Made by a program: the position numbers and the translations under genes | The notes under the pieces: model-generated | What the model was told of the DNA's origin: nothing | The model's input: the letters and a program-made list of their open reading frames with translations, nothing else | Database searches by the model: none | Assembly: GCA_003427395.1 (NCBI GenBank) | Contig: BFEA01000737.1 | Location: 427,849-485,575, forward strand | Reading direction: 5' to 3' | DNA length: 57,727 bases | Source of the DNA: Chara braunii | Lineage: Eukaryota > Streptophyta > Charophyceae > Charales > Characeae | Shown: one piece after another, positions 41,271-51,629 of the stretch | How the letters are laid out: each line of letters begins with the position of its first letter | Numbering within the stretch: position 1 is the first letter of the stretch

Positions 41271-41344
41271 GACCCCAGGTACAGACAATCAGGCAAGCAT
41301 ATCATAACCCACAAGCAGACAGCCCATGCCCCATAACAGGACAA

Positions 41345-41770
41345 ACATTTCTCAAGAGACGTCCCTTCAGTCTCAGAAGTCACTGAACTAGCCACATGAT
41401 AACCAACACCAAACCCTTATAGGAAACCTCCCTTCAGTCTCAAAAAGGATGCTTAGTGCCGGCCCCAGAGAGGTCCTTTCCCTCAGTTGGGAATTTCTTT
41501 TCCAAGAGACGTTCCGTCAGTCCCAAGCAAATACTGAAATGCTGATCTCAAAGATGTCTCTTTCCTCATCCGAGTAAAGACAAGCAACTTAGTTAAGAAA
41601 CACGAAGTCCCTCTACTGACAACTCTCAGTCAGGTAAGACTGGACTTCTTTATGCCTGTCCTCGTCTGAATTTCTTGGATGGACAACTTAGCCAGAGACA
41701 CGAAGTCCTTCTGCTGACAACTCTTAATCAAATAGAACTGAACTTCTTTATGCCCATCATACTTTTTCCT
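41345..41770. repeat. GTCCCTTCA-loop hairpins and ~100-bp direct repeat
   Basis: GAGAC-gtcccttca-GTCTC (41356-41374) shares its loop with 40724-40732. Weaker copies (CTCCCTTCAGTCTC; GAGACGTTCCGTCAGTCCC) follow. Two copies of CACGAAGTCC(C/T)TCT(A/G)CTGAC...ACTTCTTTATGCC lie about 100 bases apart. Confidence 0.65.
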
Positions 41771-41889
41771 TTATCATAAGCATATTACTGATTACATCTC
41801 TTGATGTGCCACCGCCATGAGTTCTCTGATCTTGACACTGCGTCAATGCTCACGAAAACTGTATCTCACAGTTATTTCCCCACTCTCAG

Positions 41890-43095
41890 GGACTTGACAG
41901 TGGTTTGAGGATCGGGATCGGGAAGGCAAAATGTGGAAGGACGGGGGAGAAGCGATGGAGAGAGAAGGTTAGAGGATCGTGATCGGGAAAGGGAAATGTG
42001 GAAGGACGTCGCGATAAGGAGGAGAGGGGGAGAGGGATGGGGAGACGTCGGGATAGGGAGGGTGGGGAACAGGGAGATCGGGATGAAGTCGCACGTCGAG
42101 ATAGGGAGGCCGAACGTCGAACGAGGAGGGGCGACGAGGTCGGAGAGGATCGGGATCGGGAAGGGAAAATGTGGAAAGACGTCGAGATAAGAAAGGGAGG
42201 GGGAGAGAGATGGGGAGACGTCGGGAAAGGGAGGGAGGGGGAGAGGGAGATCGGGATGAGGTCGCACGTCGGGATAGGGAGACCGAACATCGAAAGGGAT
42301 AGGGAGGGATTTTTCGTTTTTTTTTTTTTTTTTTTGCGATGTCGGCATATGGGGGTTGAGATGGGAGGGGGTTAGAGGATCCGGGGAGAGAGAAGGTTAG
42401 AGGATCGAGATCGGGAGGGGGAAGTGCAAATATCGGGGGGGGCGGGGGGGAGAGGTTTGAAATCGGGTTAGGGAGAGGGGAGGAGCCGCCATACATCGAG
42501 ATAGGGAGGCCGAATGTCGAATAGGATAGGGAGGGGAGGACCTTTTCATTTTTTTATTTTTTTTTTACGATGTCGGTATAGGGGCGTCGAGATGAGGGGG
42601 GTTAGAACGTCGCGATAAGGAGGGCAGGGAGAGAGGAATAGGGAGACATGGTGGCTGGGATGGGGAAGGACGACGTCGGGATAGGGAGGGAGAGGAAGAG
42701 GGAGATTTAGATGAAGTCGTGGGAGCGATGAACTCGGGGGGGCGTCGGGATGGGGAAAGGAGAGAAGCGATGGAGAGAGAAGGTTAGAGCGTCGGGATCG
42801 GGAGAGGGAAGTGCGGAGTTTAGAGGATCGAGATTAGGAGGGGGAAAGAAGGAAATGGGGAGGCAGGATGTCTAGATAGGGAAAACGTCGGGATAGACAT
42901 GTCGGAACGTCGAGATAGGGAGGGAGGGAGAGGCGGAGATAGATCGAGATGAGCGATAAACATCGGGATGGGGAAAGGGGGAAGTGCAGAGGTTAACGAG
43001 GTCACACGTCACGGTGGGGAGGGGGGGGGAAGAAGGATGGAGAGAGAGTGTTCCGCCAGACGCCGGGATAGGCAAGCCGGATGTCGGGATGGGGA
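41890..43095. repeat. Purine-rich degenerate tandem repeat
   Basis: Repeated AGGATCGGGATCGGGAA, GAGACGTCGGGATAGGGAGG and GGGGAGAGGG blocks give long G/A runs on the plus strand and Ser/Pro-rich fake frames on the minus strand. T-runs interrupt it near 42310 and 42545. Confidence 0.85.
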
Positions 43096-43880
43096 TTTGT
43101 TTTCTCTTTTTCGCTTTTTTTTTTATTATTATTATTATTCGGTTTTTCACTTGGCTATATTCAACGCCGTTAAATTTTATTTTTTTATTACCTTTTAAAT
43201 ATGAAGCGGAACAACTTGATCTAGGGAAGGTTATGAAATAATTTGATTTGTTTTCTCTTTTTCGTTTTTTTTCTAGGCTACCAGCCGGGCCGCCCGGGTC
43301 CCGGGTGGCCAGCCCATGCAAGGTCCCAGCAAAAAAAAAAAATAAAAAAAAATCCAAACATTCTGAAAAAAAACTATGTTATGCAGAAAAATAAACTGAA
43401 CAACTTTTGCCTTAGGGTCACATCAAAATTCTTCACCAAAGTTAAAATAAAAAATAAAATTCCAAAATATTTTATTTATTTTTATTTTTTTTAATTATTT
43501 TGGCCCGGCCGGGCAAGTGAGCCCGGGCCACTCTGGTAGCCTAGGTTTTTTTCTTTTTTTCTTTTTTTTCGTTTTTTCACTTGGCTATATTGAATGTCGT
43601 TGAATTGCAATTTTTTCTTACCTTTTAAATCTGAAGCAGAACAATTTGATTTGTTTTTTTTTTTTTTTTTTTTTTTTTTTTGACAAAGAAACTCTCTCAG
43701 CTTTTAGCTGTTTTTTTTTTAATTCTACACAGCATACCTTTTTCCCCAATTTGATTTTTTTTTTTGGTTTAATTTTGTGATGGTGAAAGAGATAAAGTCT
43801 TGTATCTTTTTTGGGTTTTTTATTTTTTGGCAACGAAATTGGACGAAATTTCGTGTCACTCTAAGTCGGATTACGAAATA
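43096..43880. repeat. T- and A-rich stretch with duplicated segment
   Basis: TTTTTCACTTGGCTATATT(C/G)AA...CCTTTTAAAT(A/C)TGAAGC(G/A)GAAC occurs at about 43143-43212 and 43574-43642, flanking a GGCCCGGCCGGGC/GCCGGGCCGCCCGGG-bearing segment. Confidence 0.75.
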
Positions 43881-43885
43881 ATTTG

Positions 43886-44490
43886 ATCCCGACACCATCG
43901 AACACATAATCGACCAGATTCTGTGGGAGGATTTCCTCCTCATAGACCACGCTGCTTTCTCCCCCTCTCTCTACGCCTTCTTCACCACATACAAACACAA
44001 TCGAGAACAGGAGCTGAACCGACCCCTTCCACCGCAGAGAGATTTGTACAATCTAAAATATTCCTGCTGCAACTCCTTCAGCGTGACCATTACCACTCTA
44101 CCGGTTTTCGTGCTGGCTTGCTGAAATACAAACATGACCACATCATTGACGCACACCACAAATACACGTTCATCAGCTCAACACAACCAACACCACCCCC
44201 TCTTCTCCTTCCCATCCGCGAAACAGATCCTGCTTGGTGGCGCCCCCTTGCACTGTATGGATGTGTGCGTGCTACTACCCTTATCCATGACATGCTCAAC
44301 TCTTATCGCACATTTCCGTCTACAACATCCCACACGCCCCGCGGACACGGGAATACCTCAGTGATCTTATTGTTGTCGATCATCGTGGGATGCAGTCATA
44401 ACTGCCTCCTTTCCCTGTCTACAGGACTGATATCATTCACATGGCTCTACGTCTTCTCCAGGCTCAAGACTCCTCTGGCCGCTCCAAATG
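43886..44490 (+). pseudogene. Decayed coding region with frame shifts
   Basis: From 43886 a frame reads DPDTIEHIIDQILWEDFLLI, DHAAFSPSLYAFFTTYKHNR and EQELNRPLPPQRDLYNLKYS. Protein-like sequence then moves to the next frame (LLQLLQRDHYHSTGFRAGLL). It later moves again (RTREYLSDLIVVDHRG, one stop, YRTDIIHMALRLLQAQDSSG). Three frames with helical character argue for a decayed gene. TTTCCCTGTCTACAG (44412-44426) could alternatively be a splice acceptor. Family unknown. Confidence 0.38.
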
Positions 44491-44826
44491 ACAATCGCTC
44501 CAAGACCGGTGAGAACAGACAAGCTCCAATGCCGACATGAATCTACAGAAAGGACAAAAAAAAAAAATTCCCGTGCACACTCGAATCAGCTAGCAGGAGC
44601 TGCGTGCCCAACCACGAACCGACATGCTGAGTAGCTGCAGAGAGAGAGAAAGAGACAGAGATACTTTGTTTTTTTTTCATCTTCATGAAATGTTGCATGA
44701 GACACAGAGATTTTTTTTTTTTTTTTTTTGAAACTGGCTGCTCTTTGTTTCTTTTCCATCCTCGTGAAATGTTCAATATCTTCCACATTTCCTCCCTTTT
44801 CCCCGTCTCTCACATTCTACGCTCCT

Positions 44827-44905
44827 CTCGCCGCGGCTGCGCTCGCGGCGAGTCATCTTGTTGATCTTAAAAAAACAAGTGGACCTGCCGCAGCTACGCT
44901 GCGGC
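44827..44905. other. Two GC-rich perfect hairpins
   Basis: CTCGCCGCG-gctgcgct-CGCGGCGAG (44827-44852) and GCCGCAGC-tac-GCTGCGGC (44887-44905). Between them is ACAAGTGGACCTGCCGCAGC, shared with 19969-19988. Confidence 0.8.
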
Positions 44906-45040
44906 GAACGACAATGACAAAACATTTTGAAAAACACCTAAGACTCCAGTTGTATTGCATCTTTGCAATGTGCCCCTACCGGACGCTGCCCAACTTTGCA
45001 AAATGCTCTGGTAGTTGCTATATTTTCGCAAAAAAAAAAA

Positions 45041-45114
45041 AAAGTAAAAAAAAAAGTGTATATTTTCATGTTCTAGCGGTAGAGTCATTCGATTTTGCTC
45101 ATCCTATCGATGGA

Positions 45115-45118
<4 letters not shown>
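45041..45118. mobile_element. Fragment of the GTTCTAGCGGAAGATTCATT foldback family
   Basis: TTTTCATGTTCTAGCGGTAG then AGTCATTCGATTTTGCTCAT parallels the interior and right arm of the 20.7-21.3 kb units. The left arm is missing. Confidence 0.4.
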
Positions 45119-45148
<30 letters not shown>

Positions 45149-45327
45149 NNNNNNNNNNNNNNNNNNNNNNNNNNNNNNNNNNNNNNNNNNNNNNNNNNNN
45201 NNNNNNNNNNNNNNNNNNNNNNNNNNNNNNNNNNNNNNNNNNNNNNNNNNNNNNNNNNNNNNNNNNNNNNNNNNNNNNNNNNNNNNNNNNNNNNNNNNNN
45301 NNNNNNNNNNNNNNNNNNNNNNNNNNN

Positions 45328-45385
<58 letters not shown>
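45119..45385. repeat. (TC)n tract with 179-N assembly gap
   Basis: TC repeats on both sides of Ns at 45149-45327. The gap reflects an unresolved microsatellite. Confidence 0.97.
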
Positions 45386-45388
<3 letters not shown>

Positions 45389-45552
45389 CACGAAAGGACG
45401 CCGCCCCGGCCGTTGCCTCACCGGTAGTCAATTCATGCCATGTCACTTCCTGCTTCGCCTCGCCCGTCGCGTCATTTCAGCCCCGATTGCCCGACATACC
45501 GACAAATCCCGCTCCACGCGAGCAGAAGACGACCCGGTTTGTCTGCCGCCGG

Positions 45553-45602
45553 ACCGAGTCCTCTTCTGCCCGCGCGCACCGAGTCCTCTTCTGCCCGCGC
45601 GC
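45553..45602. repeat. 25-bp perfect tandem duplication
   Basis: ACCGAGTCCTCTTCTGCCCG plus CGCGC occurs twice in a row. Confidence 0.9.
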
Positions 45603-45707
45603 ACCGGGGATTTTTCCGCCACTCGCCCCGGGTTCCACCGGTTCCCCCTTATCCGCTGTTTCTTTTAGTAGTATAGGGAAAAGAAAAGACCGATCTTTTC
45701 TTTATGG

Positions 45708-45894
45708 GGTAACTTCAGTAGAGTCACGAAAACGAGTTATAATTGCACTATGGGGCAAGATACACTTTACAATTGCACTTCGGGCACCCTACTTGGCCAG
45801 AAAGTTGGGTTGTGTACATTGCCCGAACTGCAATTTGAAACTGTATCTCGGCCCATAGTGTATGACTCATTTTTGTGACTCCCGCGTAGTTTCC
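45708..45894. mobile_element. Long-armed foldback element
   Basis: The left arm 45708-45785 pairs with the right arm 45821-45894 over about 75 bp with scattered mismatches. Matching blocks include GAGTCAC, GCACTATGGG/CACTATGGGCC, GATACA(C/G)TTT and AATTGCA(C/G)TTCGGGC. The loop is about 35 bases. No coding content. It may be a MITE or a long-hairpin RNA source. Confidence 0.85.
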
Positions 45895-46287
45895 TCTTTT
45901 TCGAAAGAATCTTCCTTGCGGGTTTCCACTCACCAGGGTGATAAGAGCATCTTGCTTGAGCCTGGCGTCTGAAGTTCCCGTACGAAAAGGCTCATTCAAC
46001 TTCGCATCCACTAGGGTTGGGTCAAGGCTAGCACTGGTGCCTGTCACTACTGTTCGGTCCAAGTTTCCCTCGTTACTGGTAGGGTAATGGTCTTGAGTGC
46101 TGGTCACACTTAGGTAGGATAGTAGGGACAGGGGATGCGCTAGGAGTATTGACGCGAGGATGGATGGGAGGTAGCCGCGTCTCCTTGGGACAACCATGGC
46201 TGACCGCTCCTAGCGGTCAATGTGTGCCTAGTAACTAACCTCTACAACATCATGTACTTTCTTGAAAAAAAGAAAGAAAAAAAAAAG

Positions 46288-46335
46288 AGCATCGACACTT
46301 GCTGGAAATCGGGCCTAGCGACCCTGTAATACTGA
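46288..46335 (-). mobile_element. LINE/SINE tail fragment
   Basis: The minus strand reads GGTCGCTAGGCCCGATTTCC then AGCAAGTGTCGATGCTC, a diverged first tail hairpin (CTAGG/TCCAG partly paired) followed by a T/A-rich run. Confidence 0.45.
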
Positions 46336-46529
46336 AATAGTTGTCATGTTTGCACAGTTGTTGGTAGCTGGAGTGAGAACCTAAGGGGGGGGGGCTTCTA
46401 ATTGGATGAGTACGTGCTTTGGTTTTGCCACGTGGCACGCCCTCAGGGGGTTAGGGGTTGTGGTTTGGTAACTGCCTGCATTCTAGAGTTTTAATGTGCA
46501 GTCAATCCCCTCGTAAGAGGGCAGTCAAT

Positions 46530-46530
<1 letters not shown>

Positions 46531-46560
<30 letters not shown>

Positions 46561-48660
46561 CAGAACCTCGCGGTTCAGGCTCCTGCCGTTCTGGGGAGCA
46601 ACAGTCCGGTTCCTATTCCACCAGCAAGTCAATATGAAATACATTAGAAACTCACACACGCTCCTCCCCATTATGGCTGGGAGGCCCGAGTGGGCGGCAT
46701 TGATTGCTTCCTTGTGGAAGGATGTAGCCCCCCTCACCCCTGCCTAAGTTAGCCTGCGTTGCTTATTCTGGTTGACCCTTGTTGGACCTCTTGGCTGCAG
46801 TCCTGCTCCTCTCACCTATATTGCTGTCAGATCAATGTGCTATGCTAGAGCAGACTGGGGTTTTTGGTGCTATGAACCAGCTCCTCCTGCAGGCTGGGGC
46901 ACTTGCCACTATGAGCTAGCTCCTCCCTGCGCATGCGACTCAGCTCCTTGATTTTCCAATGCCCTTTTACATACCATACCACTGCATCCCCACTAGGCAG
47001 TTGGAAGGGGGGCGAAAAGGGTCGGGGAATTCTCCGGGGGGTCTGAGGGGAATCTTTGCGTCTATCTTGGCCCAATCATAAAATGTCAGGCTATAGTCCC
47101 TTTGTATCACTGCTCCCTGTTGACCCTCTCCTGTCTCCTCTAACTCTCCTTTCCATTCCACCTTCCTGATTCCTCCTCCGTTTGGTACGCCCAGCCAGCT
47201 TGTGCTGAATTCTTGTATTTTTTGTTTGATGTCTTTATGTGTTTGCAGTGATCGAATGTGAGATTTGACCGCTTCCCATTTGGCCGTTATTTCTGTTTGA
47301 ATCTGATGTATTACGCTTTCGCTGAATTCGGGGCCTTCTAGTCTCACCCCTTCCATCTCGTAGGTGCAGCGTCATCTCCATAGTGCCCAGAGGACCGCTC
47401 TTCGTCCTAGCTTGAACATGTTGATGGTGAATTCCTCAGGATGTTTTGTATGTCCCCTGGGCCAGGCTTCGCATAGCAGCGCCTTCCAATCCCAGGGCCA
47501 GGGTATGTTTGTGCCTTGTTGGTCCCAAATTCGGTCCCACCATCTCCACATCCATACTGCTCCCGGGCATTGCATAAATATATGTTCGATTGTTTCAGGG
47601 TGTTTTCGAGCCGGGAAGGCATTTGTGCACAGTTTGCACCAGGGGAGAGCCAGCCCTCTTTGTTCCAACGTAGTTCTATCTACCAACCAGGTGTTGGTTG
47701 GCAGGCAGCGATGCTCTATCTGTTATTGGAGTGACGCTATTTTAGCAGGTTTTGCCAGCCGAAACCATTTTAATGGTCTGATCTCCTCTTGGCTGATGTT
47801 TAGGTGGGTCCTCCATCGCTCTTTCACTTGGTCGAAGAGGTTGATTTTTGGTCTGAGAAGCCTGTATGTTGATTTCACTGTTAATCCATAAAGTGTTTTA
47901 GTGTCCTTCCTTCCTTTTCTTCTTTGAGTTGTCCATGACCATTCCGACGGATCCAAGGGTAGTTGCTGGATGGGGGTGGATGGTCTGAAGGCTATCCATT
48001 GTTGGTCTTCTTGGAGCACCCTAACTCGAACCAGTTCAGCCCTTGGGTGGACTAACGTTTTTTCGTCGGTGTTTTTGTGGAGGACATTTCCTTTCCCTAT
48101 GTGGAAATGGTTCACAGTTACAGTTCCATCTGGCTGTATGGAGGCAACCCTGCCCACCTCCCCCTTCCTTCTCGGGCATGCCACCCAGTCATCTTTTTGC
48201 AGGGTAGGGTCTTTGCGTAAGATTTTCAGCCCGTTTATGGGGATCATTTCCACTACCTTTTCCAGGGCTTCTTGAGGGTGGTGGCAATATCGCAGCTTTT
48301 CCCGTAGATGATCCGCGTCAGTCCACTCCCTCTTTTCAGTGTCCCATATGTCATGTACCCTTGTGACCCCATTCTTTACCCAGCCCTGCCACGGCGAGAC
48401 CATGCAGTGGAGGGTTTGGCCATTCGTTTCTACTATCCATCTATTGCCGAAGAGGGGTTGTCGTGCCACTTCTTCCCATCTTTCTGGCGGTGTTTTGTCT
48501 GGGAGGGGAGAACTTCTCCAAGTGTTGAGGAGGTTAGGCCAGAAGGGGTCCTTTGTCAAGTCTTCCTTGACCATTTGTCTGGTTGTAGCCGGAGGAGGGT
48601 CCCGTTGTCGTGACGCTCTGGGGATTGTCCAGTCTTACAAGTGGATAAATGGCTCCCGAT
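46531..48660 (-). pseudogene. L1-type LINE, 3' portion of ORF2 with poly-A
   Basis: One minus-strand frame runs from about 48660 to 46967 with only two in-frame stops, TAA at 47723-47725 and TGA at 47372-47374. It contains WVKNGVTRVHDIW (around 48370), typical of the region after the reverse transcriptase in plant L1 elements. It also has HRCLPTNTWLVDR and WCKLCTNAFPARKHPETIEH followed by IFMQCPGAVW, a CxxC...HxxxxC zinc-binding domain (zf-RVT). A frameshift near 47000 may extend it (AVVWYVKGHWKIKELS). The 3' end has a hairpin-capable CAGAAC...GTTCTG and a ~30-base poly-A (46531-46560). Endonuclease and polymerase are absent, consistent with 5' truncation on insertion. Confidence 0.85.
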
Positions 48661-48668
48661 CAGTAATT

Positions 48669-48750
48669 GGAATGCTGGACCCGGTTTCCAGCAGGTGCAG
48701 CTCCCCACCAATAGAATGGAGCTGTCTTCTATCAAAAAAGGAAAAAAAAA
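48669..48750 (+). mobile_element. LINE/SINE 3' tail copy with A-rich end
   Basis: GCTGGA-cccggtt-TCCAGC then CTCC...TGGAG and an A-rich run, directly abutting the truncated 5' edge of the minus-strand LINE. Confidence 0.85.
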
Positions 48751-48897
48751 AGAAAGAACCTAACCGTTACAGGAATGCATGAGAAATTGGGATGTGTGTC
48801 CTCTCAAGTGTTCGTCCCTGTACCGAAGGCCGAACTTATTGGCTGAAAGATCACACCTGTCAAACACATTAATGTCTGCACTTTTTCATGTAATAGT

Positions 48898-48950
48898 GGG
48901 AGCTGGACCTGTTTTCCAGCAGGTGCCGCTCCCCACCAATAGATTGGAGT
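48898..48950 (+). mobile_element. LINE/SINE 3' tail copy
   Basis: GCTGGA-cctgttt-TCCAGC and CTCC-ccaccaatagatt-GGAG. No poly-A follows. Confidence 0.8.
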
Positions 48951-49304
48951 CATACCTACTGCAACCCTCAATCCTGCTAGAGCGCGACTCGGTGTTGCCT
49001 GCCTTTTGAAAGCACTTCAGTGTCATCTCCAACTTTGCGCTTCATCCAGTGGTGTTACAGGTTAGCACGTTGGGTGAAGGGAAACTCGCTTTCGAGAGGA
49101 GGTGGGTCTCCTTGAGAAGTTCAGCCTTTTTATGGCTTGTGCTCCTTGGTCTGCGTAGTGTTGTGGTAGGCGGTTGGTATGACGCGGACGGAAAGGAGGA
49201 GTGCGTGCTTACGTGGAGCGGGAGGAGGATTGAAGGCGATATCGAGTGCGTTGATTTCGGTTTTTGTATACATCTTTGTCATCTATGGCACTCTCGCTGA
49301 TCAC

Positions 49305-49744
49305 CACCTGCACTCGCATCGGTGTCATCATCATTAGAGTGATGCTCGTTACCATCATCATCAACAGGGCGTGATTTGACAACATCATCACATTAATGGT
49401 TTGTCATCATCATCAGGGCGCTGCTCATCATCACCATCATCAGCATCAGGGTTCTGCTCGTCATCATCATCAAGGTGTATGTCTTCACTCCTGTTCGGCG
49501 CTAATATCATCACTATTATCAAGGAGCCGTGCATCAGGGGCCCTGCTCGTCACTCATTGTTGTATCTCCATCGTCAAATATCTCTCCATCATACGACACG
49601 GTTGGCAAAGCTTGACGTCATCATAGGACATTGCTTATCATCATCATCATCATCATCATCATCATCTTTAGGTTATCATCCAAGGTGCTCGTCATCACAC
49701 CATCATCATCTTGTAGTCATCATAGGGCGTTGTGCGTCATCATT

Positions 49745-49778
<34 letters not shown>

Positions 49779-50120
49779 GCATTACTAACATCACCATCAA
49801 CATAATCATTATACATCATTAGTGCGTCATTAATATCATCAACATCATCATCATCTTCGTCATCATCATCATCATCATTATCGACATCACCATCATCATC
49901 GCTATCATCATTATCATCATCATCATCATCATCATCCATCAGTTTGTAATCATAGGGGTTGTTGGTGTTGCTCTTTGGTAGGATCAGCATCATCATTCCG
50001 TTTTCATTCTCATCATTATCATCATCATCATCAGCTTGCTTTCATTAGATGTTGCTCTGCATCAGCAGGTGAGTTGGTTGTCACCATCATTCTCATTATC
50101 ATCGTCTTCAGGGTGTTGTC
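49305..50120. repeat. (ATC)n imperfect trinucleotide tract
   Basis: About 0.8 kb dominated by CATCATCATC with interruptions (GGGCGTTG, GGTGCTCGTC). His/Ser/Ile or Asp/Met frames are artefacts. Confidence 0.93.
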
Positions 50121-50214
50121 CATAGTCATCAATAAAATCCAAGCGAATGATATTTTGGTAAGTGTGTCATCATTAACTGTAGTTGGCTGGATCGGATTGT
50201 TCCCGGAGGTCTGA

Positions 50215-50530
50215 ACGGTGGGAAGGGGGTGGGGGGAGCTCTATCCTGCAGGGGCATCACAAGGTGGGGGGTGAATGTCTCAAAGAGGGTAGGGGCGGAG
50301 TAGGGGGTTGCCTTATTCTGGGGCAAGGAATATGTGTGGGTCAACATCAGTCCCTGCGGAGGTGGAAATGGGCAAGGGGCGGGGGGGCATGCTTTAGGTG
50401 GGAACTGCGTGCTCCTAGCGAAAGAGGGAGAGAGGATTGGTCCTATATTGGGGCCGAGGGAGAGTGGGTGACTCTCCTCGGTGCGGAGGCAGTGTAGGGC
50501 TGAAGGGGGAGGGGGAGGGGGAGGGAGGGG
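50215..50530. repeat. G-rich stretch ending in (GGGGGA)n
   Basis: Many G-runs on the plus strand. GGGGGAGGGGGAGGGGGAGG at about 50506-50525 has G-quadruplex spacing. Confidence 0.75.
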
Positions 50531-50692
50531 CGATCTCTCTCGAAGAAATCTATCATTCACTTTACTATAGCTTTCCATTTGGTTGCCTCTCGAGGAGGTT
50601 GTAGGAATAGGTGTTATCTAGCAAGCCATCTGTGATCGTGCGAGGGGTGGTTGAAAAGTCGGTGGCCCTCGAAGACCGATGCTGGAGCAACG

Positions 50693-51629
50693 CTGGCCGG
50701 AGCCGGAGCCAGGTGGCGCAATTTTGTGATCTAGCTTAGTGGGGGCGTGAGGCCTGGTAGAGAGCTCTGGGGGGCTGTTTGCGGGGGCAGTCCCAGTGGT
50801 CATCGGGGGTCGTAACTGGAGCAATGCTGGCCGGTGCTGGAGCAAGGTGGTGCAACTTTGTAACCTAACCTGATGGGAGCATGAGGCCTGGACGAGCTTC
50901 GGTTCGTGCTGAAATTAGCCATGCTGGTGGTGGTCGTAGGTGGAGTGAATAGGTTTCACCTATCTAATTTGTGATGGGGAGGCTTTTTGACACATATTAT
51001 ATTGACTTGGTAGTGTCTGATTAAAAAAAAAAAAAAAAAAAAGTTGGTTGTTCTTATGAATGTTTTAGGACTGTAGGGTTTCTTAGCAATCCATCGTAGG
51101 CGGTTTCGATGCTGTTATACTCAGTGATACGTGGCCGTTCGATGCCAGAACGACGCTGGCCGGTGCTGGGGTGTTGCCCTGTAACCTGCTGATGCAAGAG
51201 CGTGAGGCCGGGTAGAGAGATTTGGGGATGCTTTGGGGTGGGCATCCCAAGGGACGACCAAGGGTTGTTGCTGGGATGACGCTGGTCGGAGCTGGGGCGA
51301 GTTGTGTTGCCCTGTAACCCAGCAGGGTGGGGGCGTGAGGCCTGGAAGAGCTCAGCAGGGAGTAAGACGGTGTTGGGAAGTCTTAGAAGGGTTTGTCAGG
51401 GAACCTGAGGGTAGTGAGCATTTGTAGGACCTCTGTGGCAGGTTATTGCATGAGTAATTCCCAAATAGGCATTAGATACTTTGAATCCTCCCCATGTTTC
51501 TGAATCTCATCGTGTTCACAGATTGTTCTCAGTCGAAGCCGGGTAATGACCCCGGTATCTCAAATGACCTCAAACGACCTCAAATGTTCTCAATGACCTG
51601 TATAATTCGATATGGGACGTTGGGCCCGG
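50693..51629 (+). mobile_element. 0.93-kb retroposon-like repeat, copy 2, cut by LTR
   Basis: Closely matches 13415-14334 with the same four internal units (near 50693, 50823, 51147, 51277). An A-run at about 51024-51041 replaces a short A-tract in copy 1. The shared tail starts (GGGACGTTGGGCCCGG) but is interrupted at 51630 by the TGTCGG element. Confidence 0.85.

Noticed and set aside
41886-42496. Long Ser/Pro-rich minus-strand frames
   Set aside because: They are produced by the purine-rich tandem repeat. Several frames are open at once.
44728-45858. 376-codon open frame spanning the N gap
   Set aside because: It reads through Ns and (TC)n as Ser-Leu repeats. The flanks belong to foldback sequence and lack a coherent protein.
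49401-49996. His/Ser/Asp repeat proteins
   Set aside because: All frames of an (ATC)n microsatellite are open. No independent evidence of coding.
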